Assembly (NCBI GenBank): GCA_963621885.1
Contig: CAVFFT010000062.1
Location: forward strand, 1-27,979
Source of the DNA: UMGS1519 sp963621885
Lineage (GTDB): Bacteria; Actinomycetota; Coriobacteriia; Coriobacteriales; Eggerthellaceae
Length of the DNA stretch: 27,979 nucleotides
Direction: 5' to 3'
The stretch's first letter is position 1; every line of letters begins with the position of its first letter. The notes beneath the pieces were generated by a model. That model made no database searches. It was not told where the DNA came from and was given only the letters and a program-made list of their open reading frames with translations. This document shows positions 1 to 8,017 of this stretch, one piece after another. The position numbers and the translations under genes are program-made.

Positions 1-1092
1 GGGGAGGGCCGCTTGCGCATGCAGGTGGCGAACATCGCCCGCCGGCTCGAGGCGGAAGGCCTCATGGCGCCGGAGCGGAAGCGTCCCATTCCCCGGTATC
101 CCGAAAGCATCGGCCTGGTGACCTCGCCGCGCGGTGCGGCGGTTCACGATGTCTTGCGCACGCTGCGGCGTCGGTACCCGCTTGCGCAGATTCGCTTCGC
201 GGGCGTCCCGGTGGAAGGGCGCGATGCACCGGCGAACATGATTGCAGCGCTCAATGCGGTTGCGGCGACGGATGCCGAGGTCATTTTGCTTGTGCGCGGT
301 GGTGGCTCGTTTGAGGACCTGATGCCCTTCAACGACGAGGCGCTTGCCCGCGCGGTTGCCGCCTGTCCCGTTCCCGTGGTGACTGGCATTGGCCACGAGC
401 CGGACACCTCCATCGCCGATATGGTCGCCGACCTGCGCGCTTCCACGCCTACCGGTGCGGCGGAAGCGGTGTCGCCGCGCGTTGAGAACCTCCAGAAGGG
501 CTTCCAGAACGCGATGGTGCGCCTTTCCCGCGCTTTGGGTTCCCGTATCGATGCCGATGCGGCCGCGCTTCAGGCGCTTTCGTCGCGGCCGGCCCTGAGC
601 GATCCACAGACGCTTTTCGCGCAGGAGTTCATGGGAATCGACGCGCTGTCACAGCGCCTCCATCGGGCCATTCCAGCGGGCATTCAGAAGGATGCGACGC
701 GGCTTGATTCCTATGAGGAGCGGCTGCAGCGGGCGATTCCGCGCATGCTCGATGGCAAGCGGGTGGCAGTGGCGCATGAGCGCGAGTTGCTGATGACGGC
801 GGGTGCGCGCCTGATGAACGCGCCTGTTTCGCAGCGGGATGTGTTGCGGGAACGTCTTTCGCGTGCCGCCAAGAACCTGGTCGATCCCAAGCGGCGTGAG
901 CTCGCCCTGGGTGCTTCCCGGCTTGATGACCTTTCCCCCTTGTCCACGCTTGCACGCGGCTATGCAATCGCTCGCGATGGGGAAGGGCATGTGGTCAAAG
1001 GCGTCAAGGAAGTCGTCGCGGGCGATAGATTGAAAGTGTCCGTGCTTGATGGCGATATCGCCTGCACGGTTGATTCATGTGAGGAGCGCTAG
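1..1092 (+). CDS. xseA: Exodeoxyribonuclease VII large subunit, 5'-truncated by window edge
   Basis: This is the catalytic subunit of exonuclease VII, which with XseB degrades single-stranded DNA to oligonucleotides in the cytoplasm. The frame is open from base 1, so the start and most of the N-terminal OB-fold domain lie outside the window; 363 residues are visible, against roughly 400-450 for the family. Visible family motifs are TSPRGAAVHD, RGGGSFEDLMPFNDE and GIGHEPDTSIAD, followed by a helical, Arg/Leu-rich coiled-coil region and the conserved C-terminal SPLSTLARGYAIAR segment. The stop codon is immediately followed by the xseB start, so the two are translationally linked. An internal ATG at 13 is not the true start, because homologous sequence (GRLRMQV) extends upstream of it. 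Confidence 0.96.
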   Translation, partial: GEGRLRMQVANIARRLEAEGLMAPERKRPIPRYPESIGLVTSPRGAAVHDVLRTLRRRYPLAQIRFAGVPVEGRDAPANMIAALNAVAATDAEVILLVRGGGSFEDLMPFNDEALARAVAACPVPVVTGIGHEPDTSIADMVADLRASTPTGAAEAVSPRVENLQKGFQNAMVRLSRALGSRIDADAAALQALSSRPALSDPQTLFAQEFMGIDALSQRLHRAIPAGIQKDATRLDSYEERLQRAIPRMLDGKRVAVAHERELLMTAGARLMNAPVSQRDVLRERLSRAAKNLVDPKRRELALGASRLDDLSPLSTLARGYAIARDGEGHVVKGVKEVVAGDRLKVSVLDGDIACTVDSCEER

Positions 1093-1362
1093 ATGACGCA
1101 GGAACGCGAAGAGATGAACAAGGATTTCTCGAAGCTGAGCTTTCGCGAGGGAATGGAAGAGCTCGGGCGCATCGTTGACGCGCTCGAATCGAACACCCTC
1201 GAGCTCGAAGACAGCCTGAAGCAGTACGAGAGCGGCGTCGCTCTCGTTCGCGAGCTGAGCGGCCGCCTTGATGCGGCGCAGCAGCGGGTCGATGTGCTGA
1301 TGGGCGAGCTTGAAGCCGCCCCCGCCGACGAGGACATCGATACGAAATTGAGCAAGGCGTAA
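1093..1362 (+). CDS. xseB: Exodeoxyribonuclease VII small subunit
   Basis: The 89-residue protein matches the exonuclease VII small subunit in length and in its two-helix pattern, with the characteristic segment FREGMEELGRIVDALESNTL followed by LEDSLKQYESGVALVRE. Small subunits bind the coiled-coil arm of XseA and are required for activity. The ATG directly abuts the xseA TAG with no gap. A second ATG at 1114 (MNKDFSKLSF) is an alternative start, because family members usually have few residues before the FxE(A/G)M segment. The acidic, low-complexity C-terminus is typical of the family. Confidence 0.95.
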   Translation: MTQEREEMNKDFSKLSFREGMEELGRIVDALESNTLELEDSLKQYESGVALVRELSGRLDAAQQRVDVLMGELEAAPADEDIDTKLSKA

Positions 1363-1394
1363 AGCCGCGCTTTGTGCCTTCGGACTCCTGTTTT

Positions 1395-1467
1395 GGGCTG
1401 ATTTTGCCCTTATAAGGGGTCGTTATGAGGGCCGATTTTCGCATGTAGGCATCTGAACTGCGAAAAT
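1395..1467. promoter_or_regulatory. Repeat and dyad region upstream of ackA
   Basis: The 184-bp gap between xseB and ackA holds two direct copies of GGGCYGATTTT (1395-1405 and 1429-1439). It also holds a perfect 9-bp inverted repeat, ATTTTCGCA (1435-1443) and TGCGAAAAT (1459-1467), with a 15-nt loop. The dyad could be an operator, a leader hairpin or a weak xseB terminator. There is no long U tract behind it, so a regulatory role for ackA is at least as likely. This is inference from symmetry only. Confidence 0.35.
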
Positions 1468-1546
1468 GCCGTTTGCCGAAATTGCTCGAGTCGTGCTTTT
1501 GTAAGGTATGCTTGTATCTGTGCAAGAGAGACGTGAGGAGAATCGC

Positions 1547-2776
1547 ATGCAGGTACTGGTTATCAACGCAGGCTCGTCATCGTTGAAGTATCAGCTTGTG
1601 CATGTCGAAACGGGTCGCGTCATATCCAAAGGCATCTGCGAGCGCGTGGGCGATCCCCAGTCGTTTATCAAATACGAGCAGGGTGGCGTCAAGAACACGA
1701 TTGAGATGCCGCTGCCTGATCACGTCGCTTCCGTTCATGCGGTTCTCGATGCGATTACGGGTGAAGATTCGCCGCTGGAACTCACACTGGCCGACATTCA
1801 TGCGGTCGGTTTCCGCATCGTTCATGGCGGTCCGTATTTCGACAAGTCGACCCTTATCGACGAGGATGTCATCGCCAAAATTGAGGAGCTTGCCGAACTT
1901 GCGCCTCTGCATAATCTGGCGGCCGTTTCTGCGATTAGGGCATGCCAGGGCTTCATGCCGGACATTCCGATGGTCGCGGTGTTTGACACCTCGTTCTTCC
2001 TGACCTTGCCGCCGTCCGCCTACCTGTATCCCATTCCCTATGAGTACTACGAAAAGTACGGCATCCGGAAATATGGCGCCCACGGCACCTCGCATCGTTA
2101 TGTGGCGTATCGCGCCGCGGCGATGCTGGGCGAGCCGATTGACGATCTGAAGATCATCACCTGCCATTTGGGAAGCGGTTGCTCGATGGCCGCGATCGAC
2201 CACGGCATCGCGATCGACACCTCGATGGGTTTCACGCCGCTTGACGGCCTGATGATGGGCACGCGCTCCGGCGTGATTGACCCCGCCATCATTCCATACC
2301 TGATGGAGCATGAGAATCTTTCGCCCGCCGAGATCAATGAGGTCCTGAATAAGAAGTCGGGATTGTTGGGCATTTCGGGCACGAGCAACGACCTGCGCTC
2401 CATCGATGAGGCGGCCGACCGCGGCGACAAGCGCGCGGCGATGGCCTACGAGATGTTCGCGCATTCGGTGAAGCGCTTCATCGGCTCCTACGCCTACGAG
2501 ATGGCCGGCGTCGATGCCATCGTGTTCACGGCGGGCATTGGCGAGAACAGCACGAAGATGCGCCGTCTCATTTTCGCCGGCATGCAGCGCCTCGGCATTC
2601 GCATCGACGATCGGAAGAACCGGATTAACGGCTTCGAGCATGTCATTTCCCGCGACGACTCGAAGGTGACAGTAATGGTGATTCCCACCGACGAGGAGTA
2701 CATGATCGCGCAGGACACCTTTGAGCTGGTTCAGGCTCTGCAAGAGAAGGAATCGCCCGAAGAAGTGGCGAAATAA
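1547..2776 (+). CDS. ackA: Acetate kinase
   Basis: Acetate kinase interconverts acetyl phosphate + ADP and acetate + ATP, giving substrate-level ATP in fermentation. The 409-residue protein has the N-terminal ASKHA phosphate-binding motif MQVLVINAGSSSLKYQL. It also has the substrate region HGTSHRYVAYRAA, HLGSGCSMAAI, MGFTPLDGLMMGTRSG, and the adenosine motif FTAGIGENS. The start at 1547 is chosen over an in-frame ATG at 1508 because a GAGGAG ribosome site sits 6 nt upstream and the family begins at this residue. Its partner pta is next door but on the opposite strand, convergent rather than in the common pta-ackA operon. Confidence 0.98.
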   Translation: MQVLVINAGSSSLKYQLVHVETGRVISKGICERVGDPQSFIKYEQGGVKNTIEMPLPDHVASVHAVLDAITGEDSPLELTLADIHAVGFRIVHGGPYFDKSTLIDEDVIAKIEELAELAPLHNLAAVSAIRACQGFMPDIPMVAVFDTSFFLTLPPSAYLYPIPYEYYEKYGIRKYGAHGTSHRYVAYRAAAMLGEPIDDLKIITCHLGSGCSMAAIDHGIAIDTSMGFTPLDGLMMGTRSGVIDPAIIPYLMEHENLSPAEINEVLNKKSGLLGISGTSNDLRSIDEAADRGDKRAAMAYEMFAHSVKRFIGSYAYEMAGVDAIVFTAGIGENSTKMRRLIFAGMQRLGIRIDDRKNRINGFEHVISRDDSKVTVMVIPTDEEYMIAQDTFELVQALQEKESPEEVAK

Positions 2777-2804
2777 CGCTTCGCTCCAATTATCCCCAAA
2801 GCAA

Positions 2805-2836
2805 AAGCCCATCACGCATTCGCATGATGGGCTTCT
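2805..2836. terminator. Bidirectional intrinsic terminator between ackA and pta
   Basis: The arms AAGCCCATCACGC and GCATGATGGGCTT flank an ATTC loop. The single C/A mismatch on the plus strand becomes a G-U wobble on the minus strand. T-rich bases follow on both sides (CTTCTT on plus, TTTTGCTTT on minus). It lies 30 nt after the ackA stop and about 100 nt after the pta stop, so it can end both convergent transcripts. Confidence 0.8.
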
Positions 2837-2939
2837 TCGTAAGCTTCGGCTCTTCGAGTCCGCGGCCTTAAAACTCGCCGGTTATTCGAGCGCGCGGCTC
2901 ATTAAGAACAGCGGCTCGTTCAGCTGCGGGCTTTCGCGA

Positions 2940-3935
2940 TTACTTTTCGCGTGCCTGCGCCTGAAGGGCGGTGAGAGCGACAACCGCGACGATGTCGTCG
3001 GCCGAGCAGCCGCGCGAGAGGTCGTTCACCGGAGCGGCAAGACCCTGCAGGATCGGGCCGTATGCCTGCGCCTTCGCAAGACGCTGCACGAGCTTGTAGC
3101 CGATGTTGGAAGCGTCGAGGTCGGGGAAGATCAGAACCTCCGCATGGCCGGCAACCGGGGAGCCCGGAGCCTTCGATTCGCCAATCTCGGGAACGAGCGC
3201 CGCGTCCGCCTGCATTTCGCCATCGATCATCAGCTCGGGCGCCTGCTCCTTCGCAAGGGCAACCGCATGGGCGACCTTGAGCGCGTCGTCGTTCTTTGCG
3301 CTGCCGTAAGTGGAATGCGAAAGCATGGCGACCTTCGGGCTGTGGCCAACGAGGCTCTCGTAGCTGTGCGCGGTCGCGATGGCGATGGTGGCCAGCTCCT
3401 CCTCGGTGGGCTGGATGACCAGCGCGGGGTCGGCGAAGAACAACATGCCGTTGTCGCCGGCGTCGCAATCGGGAATCTCCATGATGAAGAAGGAGCTCAC
3501 GGTCTTCACGCCCGGCGCGGTCTTCAGCACGCGCAGACTGGGCGAGAGGATGTCGATGGTGGGATGGCAAGCGCCCGAGACGAGGCCATCGGCAAGGCCG
3601 GCCTTCATCATCAGGACCGCGTACCAAACGGGATCCTTGATGGTTTCGGTGGCCTGCTCAAGCGTCATGCCCTTGTGCTTGCGGGTTTCGTACAGCAGGT
3701 TCGCGAGCTCTTCGCGGCGGGAATCGGTGAGGGGGTTCACCACCGTCGCGCCTTCCAGCGCGTGAGAGGAATTCTCAACGTGGGCCTCGTCGCCGACAAG
3801 AATGAGGTTTGCAATGCCATCAGCGAGGATGCGCTCCGCCGCCGCGAGGGTGCGCTCGTCCTCAAGCTCAGGGAGAAGGATGGTCTTCTTGTTCGCCTTC
3901 GCCTGCGCGATGACACTATCGATGAACGTGCTCAT
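2940..3935 (-). CDS. pta: Phosphate acetyltransferase
   Basis: Pta converts acetyl-CoA and phosphate to acetyl phosphate and CoA, feeding acetate kinase. The 331-residue protein has the length of the short, single-domain Pta class that lacks the N-terminal regulatory domain of E. coli Pta. Recognisable segments are KKTILLPELEDERTLAAAE near the N-terminus, GLVSGACHPTIDILSPSLR in the centre, ADPALVIQPTEEELATIA, and the C-terminal YGPILQGLAAPVNDLSRGCS. The ATG at 3935 has an upstream GGAAAGGA ribosome site on the minus strand. It faces ackA tail to tail and is divergent from the glycosyltransferase gene. Confidence 0.97.
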   Translation of the reverse strand: MSTFIDSVIAQAKANKKTILLPELEDERTLAAAERILADGIANLILVGDEAHVENSSHALEGATVVNPLTDSRREELANLLYETRKHKGMTLEQATETIKDPVWYAVLMMKAGLADGLVSGACHPTIDILSPSLRVLKTAPGVKTVSSFFIMEIPDCDAGDNGMLFFADPALVIQPTEEELATIAIATAHSYESLVGHSPKVAMLSHSTYGSAKNDDALKVAHAVALAKEQAPELMIDGEMQADAALVPEIGESKAPGSPVAGHAEVLIFPDLDASNIGYKLVQRLAKAQAYGPILQGLAAPVNDLSRGCSADDIVAVVALTALQAQAREK

Positions 3936-3963
3936 GTGAGTCCTTTCCTTTGTTCCGTTTGTA

Positions 3964-4003
3964 TGATTCTACCTTCCACGCGCAGCGGGGCGGGATAGAA
4001 TCA
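3964..4003. promoter_or_regulatory. Symmetric dyad in the pta / glycosyltransferase divergent region
   Basis: TGATTCTA (3964-3971) and TAGAATCA (3996-4003) form a perfect 8-bp inverted repeat. Read outward, each arm contains TAGAAT, a plausible -10 hexamer, one on each strand and at a reasonable distance from pta (start 3935) and the glycosyltransferase (start 4070). No good -35 hexamer was found, so the promoter assignment is tentative. Confidence 0.4.
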
Positions 4004-4069
4004 CATTTTGAGAACATCGAACAGGCAACTGGCTTTGACTGGCTTGTCTGTGGATTAGGAAAGGCAGAC

Positions 4070-5107
4070 ATGACAGAGAACGGCCAGCCGCTTATCACCT
4101 TTACGGTGCCTTGCTACAATTCCGCGGAATACCTGGACACGTGCGTGGGATCGCTTATCCCCGCGGGCGACAACATCGAGATCATCCTGGTGAACGACGG
4201 TTCCACCAAGGACAATACGAGCGAGAAGATTCACGAATGGGAAAGCCGCTATCCGGGCATCGTTCGCGCGATCGATCAGCCGAACAAGGGTCATGGCGGA
4301 GCGGTCAACACCGGTCTTGAGAATGCGCGCGGTCTGTACTTCAAGGTCGTCGACTCGGACGACTGGCTGGACAGCGATACGATCAGCCAGCTCATGGATT
4401 GCCTTGCCGAGCAGGCGGAACGCGAGCAGCCGACCGACATGATCGTCGCGAACTACATCTACGACAAGGTGCATCTGGGCGAGCGCAATGTCGTCAACTA
4501 TCGCAGCGTTTTCCCGACGGACCGCGAATTCACCTGGTCGGAAGTGGGCCATTTCAAGCAGGGGCAGTTCATCCTCATGCACGCGGTGGTGTATCGCACG
4601 CAGCTTCTGCGTGATTCGGGCCTGAAGCTTCCCGAGCACACCTTCTACGTCGACAACATCTTCGTGTATGTGCCGATGGCGCAGGTGAAGACCATCCGCT
4701 ATCTCGACATCGACCTGTACCATTACTTCATCGGCCGCGAGGATCAGTCGGTCAACGAGTCGGTGATGATGGGTCGCATGGACCAGCAGCTGCGCATCAC
4801 GCGGGTGATGATCGACGCGGTGAAGATCCCCAGCACCGAGCTTGATCCGCGTCTGCAAGCCTACCTGGTGAAATACCTCGCGATGATGATGTGCATCTGC
4901 TCGATTTTCCTGCGTATGAAGGGCGATGCGGCATCCGATGAGCAGCGCCGCCAGATTTGGAATTACCTGCTGATTCACAACCGCGCGCTGCATCGGCTCG
5001 TTCGCCGCGAGGCTGTGTGCATCGGCGTGAACCTGCCGGGCGAGATTGGCCGCCGCGTCGGCATCGCCGGCTACCACATTGCGCAGAAGATCTTCAAGTT
5101 CAACTAG
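4070..5107 (+). CDS. Family 2 glycosyltransferase
   Basis: This is a 345-residue GT-A fold glycosyltransferase, expected to move a sugar from a nucleotide-sugar to a cell-surface or teichoic acid/polysaccharide acceptor. The N-terminal half shows the GT2 signatures ITFTVPCYNSAEYLDTCVGS (about 9-28), ILVNDGSTKDNT, NKGHGGAVNTGLENARG and the metal-binding VVDSDDWLD (Asp95, Asp97, Asp98). The C-terminal half carries YHYFIGREDQSVN, common in actinobacterial and firmicute GT2 enzymes. No membrane segment is obvious. The start at 4070 is preferred to an in-frame ATG at 3950 because AGGAAAGG lies just upstream and the GT2 fold begins here. It is a lone gene; the acceptor cannot be told. Confidence 0.9.
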   Translation: MTENGQPLITFTVPCYNSAEYLDTCVGSLIPAGDNIEIILVNDGSTKDNTSEKIHEWESRYPGIVRAIDQPNKGHGGAVNTGLENARGLYFKVVDSDDWLDSDTISQLMDCLAEQAEREQPTDMIVANYIYDKVHLGERNVVNYRSVFPTDREFTWSEVGHFKQGQFILMHAVVYRTQLLRDSGLKLPEHTFYVDNIFVYVPMAQVKTIRYLDIDLYHYFIGREDQSVNESVMMGRMDQQLRITRVMIDAVKIPSTELDPRLQAYLVKYLAMMMCICSIFLRMKGDAASDEQRRQIWNYLLIHNRALHRLVRREAVCIGVNLPGEIGRRVGIAGYHIAQKIFKFN

Positions 5108-6402
5108 TCGCCTGAGCGCTTCAGGTAGTCCTCGGGGTTCTTGGCGGACGTGCCGGTCGTGCTTCCGAGCACGGCGTTTTCGCGCCCGAAGTTCACGGCG
5201 CGCTCTCCAAAGCGGTCGCGGATGCGGTCGGTCGCCTCGATGAGCTTGGCGTTTCGCTCTTTCGCCTCATTGGCGGCGGGAGCGTTTTCGTCCTCGTTCC
5301 CGAAAAGCGATTCCTGGATGTACGGTTCGTCGGCTTCGTCAAAACCGCTGGCTGCGACGCCAATCAGTCGCAGCGGCATGCCGGGCTTCCAGAGGGTGGG
5401 AACCAGCTCGCCCAGCCGGGCGGTGACTTCGAACTCGTCGTCGGTCGCGGGGTGGATGCGCGTTTGCGCGGTGCGTATTTTCAGGTTCCCGTAGCGCATT
5501 TTCAAGGCGAAGGTGCTTGCCTGCAACTGCTGTTTGCGCAGGCGGCGGCACACTTTTGCCGCCATCGTCGATATCGCGCGCTTCACCTCCGGCTCGGTCG
5601 TGATGTCGGTGGCGAAGCTTGTCTCGTTGGAAACCGATTTCACCTCCTCGTTATGCGCGACCGGGCTTTCGTCCTGGCCAAGGCAGCGCAGGCGCATTAT
5701 CTCGCCGTTCTTCCCGAATACGGACGAGAGAATGGACGGGCTCGCATGTGCCACGTCGCCCAGCGTCTGTAGGCCGTAGGCTTTGAGCTTCGCTTCCGCC
5801 GCCTGGCCGATGCCGGACATCGTGCGGATGGGGAGGGGAGCGAGGTAGCCCTGCTCGGTTCCCGGATACACCACCGTGAGGCCGTTGGGCTTTTCGGCAT
5901 CGGAAGCGATCTTCGCCACGCTCTTGCTCACGCCCACGCCAATCGAGCAGCTGATGCCGAGCGCTTTCACGCGGTTCTTGATGCGTTGCGCGATGGCGAC
6001 CGGATGCTCGGTGTTGTGCGCGGTCGGTGTGACATCGAGAAAGGCCTCGTCGATGCTCACCTGTTGCATGAAGGGCGTTTCGTCGGAGAGTATCGCCATC
6101 ACTTGCGACGACATTTCGCGGTAGCGCGCGAAGTGTCCCGGCGTCCATATGGCCTGGGGGCAGAGCCGCTTCGCGGTGCTTGAGGGCATGGCGGAATGGA
6201 CGCCGAATTTGCGCGCCTCGTAGCTTGCGGTGGAAACCACGCCGCGGCGTGAGGGATCGCCGCCCACAATCACCGGCTTTCCGCGCCATGAGGGATGGTC
6301 GAGCTGCTCGACGGATGCGAAGAAGGCGTCAAGGTCCACGAGCAATATCGCCTTACCCTGCCAATCGGGAAGCGTTTGACGTGTGTTGTCCGTGTCTGTC
6401 AC
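5104..6402 (-). CDS. dinB: DNA polymerase IV (Y-family translesion polymerase)
   Basis: DinB performs error-prone bypass synthesis across damaged templates. The 432-residue protein has all Y-family landmarks: LLVDLDAFFASVEQ (metal Asp23), the YEARKFGVHSAMP fingers segment, SIDEAFLDVT with catalytic Asp118/Glu119, and GISCSIGVGVSKSVAKIASD. The helix-hairpin-helix region TMSGIGQAAEAKLKAYG and the little-finger domain follow. A QESLF sequence at residues 363-367 fits a beta-clamp binding motif, and about 65 residues follow it. The gene is convergent with the glycosyltransferase, and the two share the palindrome CTAG as overlapping stop codons. No LexA-like box was recognised upstream. Confidence 0.96.
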   Translation of the reverse strand: MTDTDNTRQTLPDWQGKAILLVDLDAFFASVEQLDHPSWRGKPVIVGGDPSRRGVVSTASYEARKFGVHSAMPSSTAKRLCPQAIWTPGHFARYREMSSQVMAILSDETPFMQQVSIDEAFLDVTPTAHNTEHPVAIAQRIKNRVKALGISCSIGVGVSKSVAKIASDAEKPNGLTVVYPGTEQGYLAPLPIRTMSGIGQAAEAKLKAYGLQTLGDVAHASPSILSSVFGKNGEIMRLRCLGQDESPVAHNEEVKSVSNETSFATDITTEPEVKRAISTMAAKVCRRLRKQQLQASTFALKMRYGNLKIRTAQTRIHPATDDEFEVTARLGELVPTLWKPGMPLRLIGVAASGFDEADEPYIQESLFGNEDENAPAANEAKERNAKLIEATDRIRDRFGERAVNFGRENAVLGSTTGTSAKNPEDYLKRSGD

Positions 6403-6867
6403 TTTCGTATCCTTGAGTCCTCGTGTCGGCGCGTGTCTTGTTTGCGAATTGCTGTGTCTGCCCGTGTGCCTTCCGTATCACAGTCATGCGCGCCGGCGCG
6501 TGTTCTGCTTGCGAAGCCCGTGCGTAGCCGAGGAAGCCTTCTTGCGGAAACCCCGGGCGCCGCCGAAGCCTTGCCTTGCCGAAACCTCGCGTGCCGTCGT
6601 GCGGTCTTGCCTTCGCCTGCTGCTGGCGCGAACAGACGGCTTGCCAAGACTTTTTCATGTGCTACGATACACGCGCGACAAGCAAACGAAAACATACCAA
6701 ATGTTGTTACATAGTGTATATCAGGACTAACTAACACAGCATATTGTAGTATAAAAACTGTTGCATTCGACATGCGATGATGCCTTGCGCACGCCTTGAG
6801 CATTTGCATGCCCGACGTTTCGTTTGCCTTGTCATGTTGGCTATGGATAAAACGTGAGGAGCAGAAC
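6403..6867. other. 465-bp intergenic region with GC-rich degenerate repeats, then an AT-rich promoter zone
   Basis: No credible gene is seen on either strand. The first part (about 6420-6650) is GC-rich and contains a degenerate direct repeat plus several CTTGCGAA / CTTGCGGAA / CTTGCCGAA-like words. The second part (about 6655-6780) turns sharply AT-rich and includes TTGTTACATAGTG and TAGTATAAAAACTG, so promoters for dinB and the downstream gene probably lie here. No hexamer pair was good enough to assign. Confidence 0.5.
6427..6515. repeat. Degenerate 22-bp direct repeat, two copies
   Basis: Copies at 6427-6448 and 6494-6515 both read CGGCGCGTGT..TG.TTGCGAA and agree at 19 of 22 positions, with start-to-start distance 67 bp. 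Shorter CTTGC-plus-GAA variants continue to about 6640. The sequence is extragenic, and its function is unknown. Confidence 0.5.
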
Positions 6868-7998
6868 GTGACGGCAGCGTTTGGATACGGGAATCGTGTG
6901 GGGGCTGATGCCCGCCGCAACATTCTTCCCGAATTGCCAACCGCCATTCCTCATGACATTCGAAAAGAAGTCAACTGGGCCGTATTCTCGAACCCGGTCA
7001 ATCCGCTCGGCTCCCCGCAGGTGTACGTGCAGGCGATGCACGACGCGCTTGCCGATGGCGAGCTTGCTTACCAGCCTGATGAAAGCGCCTACGCGCTTCG
7101 TCGCATCATGGCAGCCTATTACGAGGTGCCGATTGAATCGGTGTTTGTCGGCGTTTCGCCGGCGCAGTGCATTCGCGCCATCGTTCAGTCGATGGGGTCG
7201 GCGAAGGTGGGACTTGCCGTTCCCGCATCCATCGACACCGAGCTTGCGATTGTCAACGGCGGTTCCGAACCGGTGCGACTGAAGAATCCCTTCTCGTTTG
7301 CGACCTGCAAATATGGCGTTGCACGCCGCGATGACACCGAATTCGATGCTGCGATTTTGTCGAATCCCGGCTATCCGACGAGCCGTCTGCTTTCTCGCGA
7401 TGTGCTTGCGGAATACCTCGACAAGTGCGACTACGTGATTGTCGACGAGTCCTATGTCGAGCTGTCGCTTGGCGCCGAGAGCTTCCTTCCGCTTGTGACG
7501 CGCTGCCCGAACCTGTTTGTCGTGCGCAACCTGTCGGCGAGTTTCGCCATTCCCGGCACGCCGGTGGCCTGCGTCTTCGCGCATCCCGATATGATTTCGC
7601 GCATTGTGCCCGCCGCCGATCCAACGGCTAACGGCATGGCGTCCGAGGTGCTTGCTTCCGTGTTCCCGCAGCTCGTGGGCTATATGGAGGAGACGAGCGA
7701 GTATCTCGACCGCGAGATCCCCTGGCTGCAGTACATGCTTTCGCTCATTCCGGGCATGCATGTGAGTCCGTCGGAGGGCAATTTCATCCTCTGCCGCTTC
7801 GATGGCTCGCGGATGGACCTGGCGGTGGAATCGGCTGAGGAGCTTTCAATCCGTCTTCAGCTTGCGGGTTTCCTCGTGCCGCAACTTACGCGCATCGTGG
7901 GTCTTGAAGGCCAGGAGAACTATTTCGCGATCGCAGTGCAGAAGCACGAGAACAACCAGAAGCTTATCCGCGCCTTGCGTCGCATCATCACGCGCTAG
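6868..7998 (+). CDS. CobD/HisC-like aminotransferase-fold protein, apparently without PLP lysine
   Basis: The 376-residue protein has the fold-type I aminotransferase layout nearest to threonine-phosphate decarboxylase (CobD) and histidinol-phosphate aminotransferase (HisC). The PLP-pyridine Asp is kept in IVDESYVE (Asp193). Three other family positions are changed. The lysine motif (R-S/T-L-T/S-K in CobD/HisC) reads RNLSASFAIPG, with Ala224 in place of the Schiff-base Lys. The following Arg of LRxGY is Pro232 (GTPVACV). The NPTG Asn is Tyr169 in NPGYPTS. Transamination is therefore unlikely and a non-catalytic or repurposed role is inferred. The GTG at 6868 has GTGAGGAG 7 nt upstream; an upstream in-frame ATG at 6796 lacks this. 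It is a single gene followed by a terminator. Confidence 0.82.
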   Translation: MTAAFGYGNRVGADARRNILPELPTAIPHDIRKEVNWAVFSNPVNPLGSPQVYVQAMHDALADGELAYQPDESAYALRRIMAAYYEVPIESVFVGVSPAQCIRAIVQSMGSAKVGLAVPASIDTELAIVNGGSEPVRLKNPFSFATCKYGVARRDDTEFDAAILSNPGYPTSRLLSRDVLAEYLDKCDYVIVDESYVELSLGAESFLPLVTRCPNLFVVRNLSASFAIPGTPVACVFAHPDMISRIVPAADPTANGMASEVLASVFPQLVGYMEETSEYLDREIPWLQYMLSLIPGMHVSPSEGNFILCRFDGSRMDLAVESAEELSIRLQLAGFLVPQLTRIVGLEGQENYFAIAVQKHENNQKLIRALRRIITR

Positions 7999-8017
7999 CT
8001 ATCGCTATCAAACGTAT

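Noticed and set aside
1577..2815. 412-codon minus-strand open frame over ackA
   Set aside because: The composition (His/Arg/Asn/Val-rich) is that of an antisense shadow, and ackA on the plus strand is unambiguous.
6427..6515. Two repeats 67 bp apart as a CRISPR-like pair
   Set aside because: Only two imperfect 22-bp copies exist, the interval is filled with related low-complexity words, and no third unit follows at the same period.
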